A stretch of 29,414 bases of DNA from NCBI GenBank assembly GCA_964606065.1, contig CAZSEX010000026.1:1-29414 (forward strand). Direction: 5' to 3'. The position numbers were made by a program, and so were the translations under genes. The notes below the pieces were generated by a model. It saw only the letters and a list, made by a program, of their open reading frames with translations. It searched no databases and had not been told where the DNA came from. Below are positions 21,363 through 28,811 of the stretch, piece after piece (position 1 is the first letter of the stretch; every line of letters begins with the position of its first letter). The DNA is from JAFGHJ01 sp964606065. Lineage in GTDB: Bacteria > Hydrothermota > UBA3072.

Positions 21363-23200
21363 TGACGCTTGAATATATCCTGATCACCGCTTTCGCCGGA
21401 GCTTTTCTTGTTTATCTTTCCGGCAGGATTTCCGAGAAATTGAGAAATTCATTTGCCCTCATGGTTTCTTTAGCTCTTTTATTTTTAGTCTCATTTTTGT
21501 ATAACAGAATAGGTATATCGAATGAATATTTTTCGTTTCTGGATTACGCGCTTATTTTAAAAATAGACTGGCTTTCCTGGTTATTCGGAACCGCGGTCGT
21601 ATCCATAAATCTTTTCGCGATAATTTATTCCTTATCGGATATGAAGGGGAAGAAGCGACTGGATCTATTTTATCTTTTGATGTTTCTCGTTAATGCCGGT
21701 ATGTTGGGTGTGGTCTTTAGCGGTGATTTTATATCGTTTTACGTTTACTGGGAGATAATGAGCTGGTCCACTTTTCTTCTGATTTCCTTTAGAGAAGAAG
21801 GGTTTCGGGCGGGATTAAAATATATTGTCCTATCGATTATCGGTTCCGGTTCGATGCTCGTCGGCGTACTTATTCTTTATTCGCGGCTGGGAACCTTTAA
21901 TATATCTGTTATTATGAAGCAGATTAGTATGCTCTCGACCGGATTTACCTTTACAATTCTGACGTTGTTTTGCGTCGCCTTTGGAATTAAAAACGCTTTA
22001 ATGCCCCTGCATACGTGGCTCCCGGACGCTTATACGGAGACGGAATCCACCTTTACCGCTGTTATTTCAAGTATGCTTACAAGGATGGGTATATATGGTC
22101 TTCTTTTAGTTCTTTTTGTGATAATGGGAATAAACAGGTATATTACGCTTGGTGGAGGAAAATATTCGGTCGTTTTGTCATGGTTAGGAGCAGTTACCAT
22201 AATTATGGGCACTTTTATTGCTCTGCTCCAGAATGACGCTAAAAAATTACTTGCCTGGCACGGAATAGGTCAGGGAGGATATATGATTTTAGGGATTGCC
22301 TACGGTTCGGTTTATTCCGTTGCCGGAGGCATATTCCACGCGATTAATTATTCCATACAAATAGCTTTACTTTATTTTAGTATAGGCGCGGTGGAATACA
22401 GAACCGGTACCAGGGATTTGAACAGCCTGGGTGGGATGATAAAAAAAATGCCGGTCGCTTTTCTTGGCAGTCTTCTCGGTATCGCCGGACTTATAGGGGT
22501 TCCTTTAACCAACGGATTTGTTTCGAAATGGTTAATCTATAAAGCATTAATCCTTAACCGTTCACCTTTTTTAGCGTTCGCGGCTCTTATAGGAACCTGG
22601 GGAACCATTCTTTCTGTTTATAAATTTCTCCATAATATATTTCTGGGACAGTTATCCGAAAAACACTCGGAAATAAAAAGAGCTCCGTTTTCCATGCAGT
22701 TCCCGATAGTTATTCTTTCGATTGTAATTATTTTATTTGGAGTTCTTCCGGGTATTCCTCTTTATATAATAGAAAAAATGATGATAGGTATGGGCTTTGA
22801 ATCATTTGGCGTGAAAATCTGGGGGATTGCTTCAGGAACCGGTAATCTTAATACTTTAAGCATTTTTATCGCTATCGTACTTGTAATTCTCGGGATATAT
22901 GTCTTTTATAGAAGCGGAGCTAAATCAAAAAGAGCGAAACAGGAAGATACTTACGCCGCGGGGCATTATATCCAGAAGGATAAATACGCGTACACGGCGG
23001 AATTTTACGCGCCTCTGTTCGATATAATAAAACCTATTTTTAGAGAATGGATTAATATTTTCATAGAAAAATTGACCGTTTTCGGCAACAATTTATCAGA
23101 CAGGGTTCGAAGGATTTATGTGGGAGATCTTGGAACTTATGTGCTCTATATCGTTCTGTTTCTCGCTTTTCTACTGGTATCGGGGTTAAACATATGGTAA
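21362..23200 (+). CDS. Second MrpD/NuoL-like antiporter subunit (MbxH'-type)
   Basis: A protein of 612 residues from the ATG at 21362 (a GTG immediately before it is in frame). About 14 helices plus a C-terminal extension of about 100 residues with a final helix (LGTYVLYIVLFLAFLL). The helix-5 Glu is in VYWEIMSWSTFLL and the helix-7 Lys is Lys210 in FGIKNALMP; the helix-8 site is Arg241 (LTRMGIYG). The distal Lys of HALFK-type helices is missing (HAINYSIQIALLYF). Two MrpD-like subunits in a row is the mbxH-H' arrangement. The start overlaps the previous stop (TGATG). Confidence 0.9.
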   Translation: MTLEYILITAFAGAFLVYLSGRISEKLRNSFALMVSLALLFLVSFLYNRIGISNEYFSFLDYALILKIDWLSWLFGTAVVSINLFAIIYSLSDMKGKKRLDLFYLLMFLVNAGMLGVVFSGDFISFYVYWEIMSWSTFLLISFREEGFRAGLKYIVLSIIGSGSMLVGVLILYSRLGTFNISVIMKQISMLSTGFTFTILTLFCVAFGIKNALMPLHTWLPDAYTETESTFTAVISSMLTRMGIYGLLLVLFVIMGINRYITLGGGKYSVVLSWLGAVTIIMGTFIALLQNDAKKLLAWHGIGQGGYMILGIAYGSVYSVAGGIFHAINYSIQIALLYFSIGAVEYRTGTRDLNSLGGMIKKMPVAFLGSLLGIAGLIGVPLTNGFVSKWLIYKALILNRSPFLAFAALIGTWGTILSVYKFLHNIFLGQLSEKHSEIKRAPFSMQFPIVILSIVIILFGVLPGIPLYIIEKMMIGMGFESFGVKIWGIASGTGNLNTLSIFIAIVLVILGIYVFYRSGAKSKRAKQEDTYAAGHYIQKDKYAYTAEFYAPLFDIIKPIFREWINIFIEKLTVFGNNLSDRVRRIYVGDLGTYVLYIVLFLAFLLVSGLNIW

Positions 23201-24072
23201 TATTATACGGAATGGGTTCGATATTAATTTCTTTTATGGTTGGAATATTGTTTGCCGGAATAGCGAGAAAAGTCAAAGCCAGAGTCCACTGGAGATATGG
23301 ACCTCCGCTTTATCAGCCTTTAATCGATATAGTTAAATTATTCCATCAGCGGAGCGTATCTCACGGATTTATTTTTGATTTCGGAATTTTCTTTTCTCTT
23401 ACAGGTGCGATAGTAACTTTATTTTTTATTCCTATAGGGTATATCGTTCCTCTGCGTGAATCGGGAGGCTTGTTGGTTGTGCTTTATTTGATGTTAATAG
23501 CTCCCTTTGGTATAGCCCTTTCAAGCGCGGAAGGAGCAAATCCTAACGCTTCGATAGGTATCTCGCGTAAGTTCATACTGGCTCTCGGGTATGAAATTCC
23601 TTTTATTCTTATCCTTCTTTCCGTTATGACTTACTATGGGACGATTTCATTCGCGGAAATAGTTGAAATACAGAGGGAAAGCGCGTGGGGAATAATTTCT
23701 ATGCCGGTTACAGGAATCGCTTTTTTGCTTATTCTGCCGGCGATGATGGGTTTAAAACCCTTCGACCAGGTCGGAGCGCCGCAGGAGATTTCGTCAGGAC
23801 CGGAAGTCGAGTACGGAGGAATTTATCTCGCGATGTCCACGATTCAGCACATCTTTTTACTTTTTATAGATATTGCGCTTTTTGTGGCTTTGTTCCTTGG
23901 GGGAGGTTCCGAACCGCTAACTTTCTTTTTGAAGATGCTGCCGGTATTTTTTGTTATTCTTATTATAAGCACGATATATCCGAGATTTAGAATAGAGCAG
24001 GCTTTCCGTTTTTGTGTCAGGTGGCCGACTATACTCGCTTTTTTAGGCTTACTATACGTCGTCTGGAGGTAA
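23194..24072 (+). CDS. NuoH-like membrane anchor subunit (MbxM-type)
   Basis: A 292-residue, eight-helix protein that links the peripheral redox arm to the ion-pumping arm. The conserved segments RYGPPLYQPLIDIVKLF (first loop), ALSSAEGANPNASIGISRKF and GLKPFDQVGAPQEISSGPEV are the NuoH/MbhM/HyfC family signatures, including the acidic residues of the cavity near the NuoB and NuoD subunits. It starts inside the end of the preceding gene (ATGGTAA overlap). Confidence 0.94.
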   Translation: MVILYGMGSILISFMVGILFAGIARKVKARVHWRYGPPLYQPLIDIVKLFHQRSVSHGFIFDFGIFFSLTGAIVTLFFIPIGYIVPLRESGGLLVVLYLMLIAPFGIALSSAEGANPNASIGISRKFILALGYEIPFILILLSVMTYYGTISFAEIVEIQRESAWGIISMPVTGIAFLLILPAMMGLKPFDQVGAPQEISSGPEVEYGGIYLAMSTIQHIFLLFIDIALFVALFLGGGSEPLTFFLKMLPVFFVILIISTIYPRFRIEQAFRFCVRWPTILAFLGLLYVVWR

Positions 24073-24076
24073 ATAT

Positions 24077-24634
24077 ATGGATAGAGAACAGGTTATTAAA
24101 GCTTTAAAAGATTCAGGTAAATGGGGACATAAATATTCACTCTGGGCTGTTTATTTCTGTACAGGTTGCGGTATAATTGAGATTCCGCCGTCGATAACGT
24201 CCCGCTGGGATGCGGAACGGTTTGGCATTATACCTGTCGCTTCGCCGAGACAGGCAAACTTATTTTTGATTACCGGATATGTTTCGATGAAAACTTTGAA
24301 AGCAATCATAAGGACTTATGAGCAAATGGGTGAACCTAAATATACGGTTGCTTTTGGCTCCTGTCCGATTAACGGGGGTATGTACTGGGATTCTTACAAT
24401 ACAATAAAAAAATTGGATAAGTATATTCCGATCGACGGATTGATAGCCGGTTGCATGCCGAGACCGGAGGCTGTTTTTATCGCTGTTACTCATCTCTGGA
24501 AAATGATAGATAAAGGAACGGCGGACGCTTACAAAAAGTACAAAAATCAATACAAATATTACAGGAGAAATCAGGAAATGGCGCTGGGAAAACTCAAGTG
24601 GCCGCCCCTGTATCCGATAGATAAAAATGAATAA
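24077..24634 (+). CDS. NuoB-like [4Fe-4S] subunit (MbxJ-type)
   Basis: A 185-residue peripheral subunit holding the terminal cluster (N2 or proximal type). Ligands visible are Cys28 and Cys31 in FCTGCGIIE, Cys96 in GSCPINGG and Cys126 in AGCMPRPE. The CxxC first pair, rather than the adjacent Cys-Cys of complex I, is the hydrogenase/Mbh/Mbx form. SPRQANLFLITGYVS is the family core strand. A GGAGGT ribosome binding site precedes the ATG. It delivers electrons to the site on the NuoD-like subunit. Confidence 0.94.
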   Translation: MDREQVIKALKDSGKWGHKYSLWAVYFCTGCGIIEIPPSITSRWDAERFGIIPVASPRQANLFLITGYVSMKTLKAIIRTYEQMGEPKYTVAFGSCPINGGMYWDSYNTIKKLDKYIPIDGLIAGCMPRPEAVFIAVTHLWKMIDKGTADAYKKYKNQYKYYRRNQEMALGKLKWPPLYPIDKNE

Positions 24635-25139
24635 GAAAAATTTAATTGATGGTTTAAAATTGACATTTGCCGATATCCGGGTAAACAAAGATGAAGACGA
24701 ATTAATGAAAATATACGCGAAAAAAGAGCAGGTAAAAACGATTCTGCGTTATCTAAAAGATAATGGATACGATCATCTGGCTCTCGTTTCATGTGTGGAC
24801 TGGATCAATGAAGGAGAATTCGGATTGATATATATTTTAACGTCTTACGCTGATAATAATGAAGCTTATAAAGAAACGGGAGATGTTTATTTAAAGACAA
24901 GAATTTCAAGGAGAAAGCCGGAGACGGAGTCTGTAATTGAGAACTTTGAAAACGCCGAACCGTACGAGCGTGAAATCCATGAGCTTTTCGGAGTTGATTT
25001 TATAGGACATCCGAGATTAATTCCTCTGTTTCTGGATAGAAATTATGAGGTTCCTCCCTTCAGGAAAAACTTTGATACAAGGAAATATGTTAAGGACTTT
25101 TTTGAATCGATTCCCGCGGTTTCAGAGGAAAAAACATGA
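24627..25139 (+). CDS. NuoC-like 30-kDa subunit (MbxK-type)
   Basis: A 170-residue soluble subunit with the complex I 30-kDa family motif YEREIHELFGVDFIGHP followed by LIPLFLDR. The N-terminal half is the usual alpha/beta domain (HLALVSCVDWINEGEF). It has no cofactor. It stays separate from the NuoD-like gene rather than fused. It overlaps its neighbours by 8 and 4 nt. Confidence 0.92.
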   Translation: MNKKNLIDGLKLTFADIRVNKDEDELMKIYAKKEQVKTILRYLKDNGYDHLALVSCVDWINEGEFGLIYILTSYADNNEAYKETGDVYLKTRISRRKPETESVIENFENAEPYEREIHELFGVDFIGHPRLIPLFLDRNYEVPPFRKNFDTRKYVKDFFESIPAVSEEKT

Positions 25140-26233
25140 GAGAACTCGAGCTTTTCTTTGGTCCTCAGCATCTTGGAATGGTTGGCAATTTCAGCATAAC
25201 ACTGAGTGTCGAAGGAGATAAAATTCTGAAAGCGACCTCGGATCCGGGTTTTCTTCACCGCGGTTTTGAGAAATTAATGGAATGCAGAACCTGGATGCAG
25301 AATTTTCCTCTCGTTTGCAGAATAAATGTCGTGGAACCGGACCATATGGAGATGGTTTACGCGATGGCTGTGGAAAAATTAGCCGGAATAGAAGTGCCCG
25401 AAAGGGCGCATTGGGTAAGAAGTATATACCTTGAGCTTGCGAGAATCGCTTCTCACCTTTTTGGTCTGTGGGCATATTCCAATATGCTGGGGTTCGATAC
25501 TGCCGCCCAGTGGGCGATGTACCATAGAGACCTGATTCTGGATCTTTTCGAGGAATTGACAGGCGGCAGGGTGTACCATATCTATATCTGGCCAGGCGGG
25601 GTAAGGCGTGATTTTCCGGAAGGTTTTACCGATAAAATCGTAAAGACTTTACATTCGATAGGAAAATCTGTCCCCGATTATAACGATACATTTTTTAAAA
25701 ATCCATTGTTTTATGAGAGAACACGTAATATAGGAAAAGTAACCAGAGAAGAAGCGGAAAAGTGGGGCGGAGTCGGTCAGGTATTGAGAGCTACAGGGAA
25801 ACCTTTTGATATAAGAAAAGTCGAGCCCTACGCGGCTTATGATAAAGTGGATTTTAACATACCGACAAGAGAAGAAGGCGACGCGTATTCAAGAATTATG
25901 GTAATAAGAGACGAAATGATAGAATCCGTTCACTTAATTTTTAAACTGATCGAAGGATTACCGAAGGGAAAGGTCTATAACAAGGTTCCCAATCCTTTCA
26001 AGTGGAAAATCAAGGAGGGTGAATCTTATGTGAGAGTCGAGTCTTCGAGAGGGGAATTGGGGCTGTATCTTGTAAGTGATGGAGGAGATAAACCATACAG
26101 AGCGCATTTCAGGACGCCTTCTTATTCTCATGGTTTAACGGTATTGGAAAAAGTTTTGGAAGGCGCAAATATCTCGGATGTGGGAAATATTATGATTAGT
26201 ATGTATGTTTGTGCTCCTGAGATAGACAGATGA
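25136..26233 (+). CDS. NuoD/hydrogenase-large-subunit-like protein (MbxL-type) lacking [NiFe] and quinone ligands
   Basis: A 365-residue subunit of the 49-kDa/[NiFe] large subunit family. FFGPQHLGMVGNFSI, DPGFLHRGFEKL and RTWMQNFPLVCRI align with NuoD and MbhL. At the first CxxC site (RICGIC in hydrogenases) the sequence is RINVVE (Asn64, Glu67). At the C-terminal DPCxxC site it is YVCAPE (Cys359, Glu362), so three of four nickel ligands are gone. The complex I quinone ligands are also absent: Val16 at the His position of HPSTHG and Val65 at the Tyr position. No C-terminal maturation tail follows. The reaction centre of the complex is therefore unidentified. Confidence 0.9.
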   Translation: MRELELFFGPQHLGMVGNFSITLSVEGDKILKATSDPGFLHRGFEKLMECRTWMQNFPLVCRINVVEPDHMEMVYAMAVEKLAGIEVPERAHWVRSIYLELARIASHLFGLWAYSNMLGFDTAAQWAMYHRDLILDLFEELTGGRVYHIYIWPGGVRRDFPEGFTDKIVKTLHSIGKSVPDYNDTFFKNPLFYERTRNIGKVTREEAEKWGGVGQVLRATGKPFDIRKVEPYAAYDKVDFNIPTREEGDAYSRIMVIRDEMIESVHLIFKLIEGLPKGKVYNKVPNPFKWKIKEGESYVRVESSRGELGLYLVSDGGDKPYRAHFRTPSYSHGLTVLEKVLEGANISDVGNIMISMYVCAPEIDR

Positions 26234-26272
26234 GAGAAATAAGTAAATTAAATTCAGGCGAGGTTTACAGAA

Positions 26273-28132
26273 ATGGATAAAAAAACTTCAGTCTTGAGTC
26301 CATTAAAAGCTTTAAAATATCTTTTTAAAAAACCGAAGACTTTGAGATATCCGTTTGAATTGAAAGAACCTGCGGAAAGATATAGAGGTTTACATCTGAA
26401 CGATTGGGAAAAATGTGTGGGTTGCGGAAACTGCGCGGATATTTGTCCCAATGAGGCTATTGTTATGAAAGAGATACCGGGACTCGAGTCGGGGGACGGA
26501 AAAAGAAACGAGCGCCCTGAAATCGATTACGGTAGATGCTGTTTTTGCGGATTGTGTGTCGATATATGCCCTACGGGTTCCTTAAAACTTTCCAGAGATT
26601 ATCTGCATATCCACTTCGACCCAGGTACTTTTAAACTTTTAGCGAAGGATGAAAACACAGACAAAGAACACTTTCTTCCGGAAAAAGAATATTCGATTCT
26701 AAAAGCGTCGCTCACTCACCGCAGAGAAAATTATGAAGGTTTCAGTTCCGATTTGGAATACGCTCTTTTTAACCCTGAAAGAGTACAGATGTCGCAACTT
26801 TCGCCCCAAGAGAGAAAATCTTCTTTTATCGAACAGGTAAAGGGTTTCAGCGCATCGGAAGCCATGAAGGAAGCGAGTCGTTGTTTGGAGTGTAAATTAT
26901 GCGAGGAAGCCTGTCCTGCCGGTATGAACATAGTCGATTATGTCCGTAATTTGTGGGAGGGTAATTTAGAAGAATCGGTCAGGGATATTTATAAAACGAA
27001 TCCCTTACCCGGCGTTTGCGGCAGAGTCTGCACGCATAATTGCGAGTCCGCCTGCGTACTCGGTCATCGAGGTGAGCCTGTATCTATAAGGTGGTTGAAA
27101 CGTTATGTCGTGGACAATCTTCCTCTTTCGGAATACAAAAAAGTGCTTGAAACAGAAGATATTAAATCGACTGGCAAAAAAGTCGCTGTCGTCGGCGCGG
27201 GTCCGGGAGGTTTGTCTGCCGCTTATTATTTAAGGTTATTGGGATATGAGGTGGTTATCTTTGAGAAATTACCCAAACCTGGTGGGATGATGAGATACGG
27301 TATTCCCGAATACCGACTTCCCTATGAAGCGCTGGATAAAGATATTGAATATATAAAATCTGTGGGTGTGGATATTAAATGTGGTACCACTATTGGCGAA
27401 GATATTACACTTACCGAGCTTCGGGATAATTATGACGCGGTTTTTGTGTCGACAGGTTTTCATACCGGACGAAGCACCGGAGTTTCGGGAAGTGAAAATT
27501 CTCACGTTTTTCAGGCGATAGAATTATTAAGAAAGGTGACGATGAAAGAAGAGATTGAAGTTACCGATAAAATTATGGTAATAGGCGGTGGAGATGTTGC
27601 CATGGATATTTCGAGAACTCTTGCCAGGTTGCAGACGAAAAAATTCGGAGCTGTAAATGTTACTCTCAGTTGTCTCGAGGCGAGAGACATTATGCCCGCC
27701 ACTCCGGAAGAAATAGAGGAAGCTCTTGAAGAAGGTATTAAAATGTATCCCGGATGGGGTCCCGAGAAAATTATCATTGAAAAAGAAAAAATTAAGGGTA
27801 TAGTGATGAAAAAATGTCTTAGTGTTTTTGACGAAGAGGGGAAATTTAATCCCGAATTTAATGGTGAAGAAAAAAAGAAATTTGAGTGTTCGATGGTGGT
27901 TGAAGCGATAGGCCAGGCTCCTGATTTCAGCTTTTTGACCGAAGATATAAAAGAAAAGCTTGAATATGAAGGGAGAAGAATGAAAGTGAACGAGTATGGG
28001 CAAACTTCACTTCCGTGGTTATTCATCGGAGGAGATATCATGCGAGGTCCCGATGTAATAAACGCAATCGATACCGGACATAAAGCCGCGAGAGGTATCG
28101 ATAAATTTATCTCGCGTGGAGAGAAAAAATAA
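26273..28132 (+). CDS. NuoI-like 2[4Fe-4S] domain fused to GltD/NfnB-type NAD(H):flavin oxidoreductase
   Basis: A 619-residue protein of three parts. Residues about 40-110 hold two [4Fe-4S] motifs (C48, C51, C54, C58; C89, C92, C95, C99), as in NuoI/MbhN. Residues about 195-285 are the GltD-type N-terminal cluster region (C204, C207, C210, C214; C249, C253, C257, C261). Residues about 300-615 hold the FAD site GAGPGG (308-313) and a second nucleotide fold VIGGGDVAMD. Where NADPH enzymes have YRR after that fold, this one has SCLEARD, which favours NADH. Adjacent genes supply the NuoB-, C-, D- and H-like subunits, so this is the electron-input (or output) module. It is not a glutamate synthase subunit: no GltB is present. 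Confidence 0.92.
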   Translation: MDKKTSVLSPLKALKYLFKKPKTLRYPFELKEPAERYRGLHLNDWEKCVGCGNCADICPNEAIVMKEIPGLESGDGKRNERPEIDYGRCCFCGLCVDICPTGSLKLSRDYLHIHFDPGTFKLLAKDENTDKEHFLPEKEYSILKASLTHRRENYEGFSSDLEYALFNPERVQMSQLSPQERKSSFIEQVKGFSASEAMKEASRCLECKLCEEACPAGMNIVDYVRNLWEGNLEESVRDIYKTNPLPGVCGRVCTHNCESACVLGHRGEPVSIRWLKRYVVDNLPLSEYKKVLETEDIKSTGKKVAVVGAGPGGLSAAYYLRLLGYEVVIFEKLPKPGGMMRYGIPEYRLPYEALDKDIEYIKSVGVDIKCGTTIGEDITLTELRDNYDAVFVSTGFHTGRSTGVSGSENSHVFQAIELLRKVTMKEEIEVTDKIMVIGGGDVAMDISRTLARLQTKKFGAVNVTLSCLEARDIMPATPEEIEEALEEGIKMYPGWGPEKIIIEKEKIKGIVMKKCLSVFDEEGKFNPEFNGEEKKKFECSMVVEAIGQAPDFSFLTEDIKEKLEYEGRRMKVNEYGQTSLPWLFIGGDIMRGPDVINAIDTGHKAARGIDKFISRGEKK

Positions 28133-28142
28133 TTTTGAAAGA

Positions 28143-28775
28143 ATGGAAAAAGAAGATATCCCGAAAGAGACAGTAGAAAGGCTTCTTTTTTATAAGAAGT
28201 GCCTGTTGAATTTAAAGCAGTCAAATAAGGAGAAATTTTCATCTGCGGATCTCGCTAAGAGCTTAAAACTTAAGCCGACATTGGTGAGAAAGGATCTATC
28301 TTACATTGGTCGTACCGGCAGGAGAGGGATCGGCTACAATGTCGAGAGAGTTTTAAATAAGATAAATCAAGTTGTGTATTATAAAAAGGAATATCCTGTC
28401 GCTCTTATAGGTGTGGGAAATATTGGAAAGGCGTTAATAAATTATCCCGGGTTCCAGGCGCACGGATTCGTTATAAAACTCGCTTTCGAAAGGGACAGGG
28501 AAAAAATCGGGAAGGAAATTTATGGCGTTAAAATTGAAGATATAAAAACATTTAAAAAAAGAGTGGCAGAAAAAGGGATAAAAATCGGAATTATCGCTGT
28601 TCCTTCTGTTCACATTAAAGAAGTTATTGATATTGTTAAAGATTCGGGAATAAAAGCTATTCTTAATTTTACGCCCACGTGTTTGATGCCTTACGACGAT
28701 TTAAAAGGAAAATTAAAAATAAAAAATATCGATTTAGCCGTTGAGATGCAAAGATTGGTATATTACTTATCCTGA
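28143..28775 (+). CDS. rex: Redox-sensing transcriptional repressor Rex
   Basis: A 210-residue repressor that leaves DNA when NADH binds. The N-terminal winged helix has FSSADLAKSLKLKPTLVRKD followed by LSYIGRTGRRGIGY, and the Rossmann domain carries VALIGVGNIGKAL (GVGNIG 90-95) and the C-terminal swapped helix. A GTG at 28116 would add nine residues, but the family core begins at IPKETVERL just after the ATG at 28143. It is the last gene of the Mbx-type operon, beginning 10 nt past the fusion protein. It likely binds the site at 17399-17416 and so controls its own operon. Confidence 0.94.
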   Translation: MEKEDIPKETVERLLFYKKCLLNLKQSNKEKFSSADLAKSLKLKPTLVRKDLSYIGRTGRRGIGYNVERVLNKINQVVYYKKEYPVALIGVGNIGKALINYPGFQAHGFVIKLAFERDREKIGKEIYGVKIEDIKTFKKRVAEKGIKIGIIAVPSVHIKEVIDIVKDSGIKAILNFTPTCLMPYDDLKGKLKIKNIDLAVEMQRLVYYLS

Positions 28776-28811
28776 TGATAAAAAAACAGCTTTCCTACTA
28801 TCTCGATTATT

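Noticed and set aside
25136..28132. Annotation of the operon as a [NiFe] hydrogenase with a glutamate synthase small subunit
   Set aside because: Three of the four nickel cysteines are missing, and no glutamate synthase large subunit is present; the GltD-like part is fused to a NuoI-like domain.
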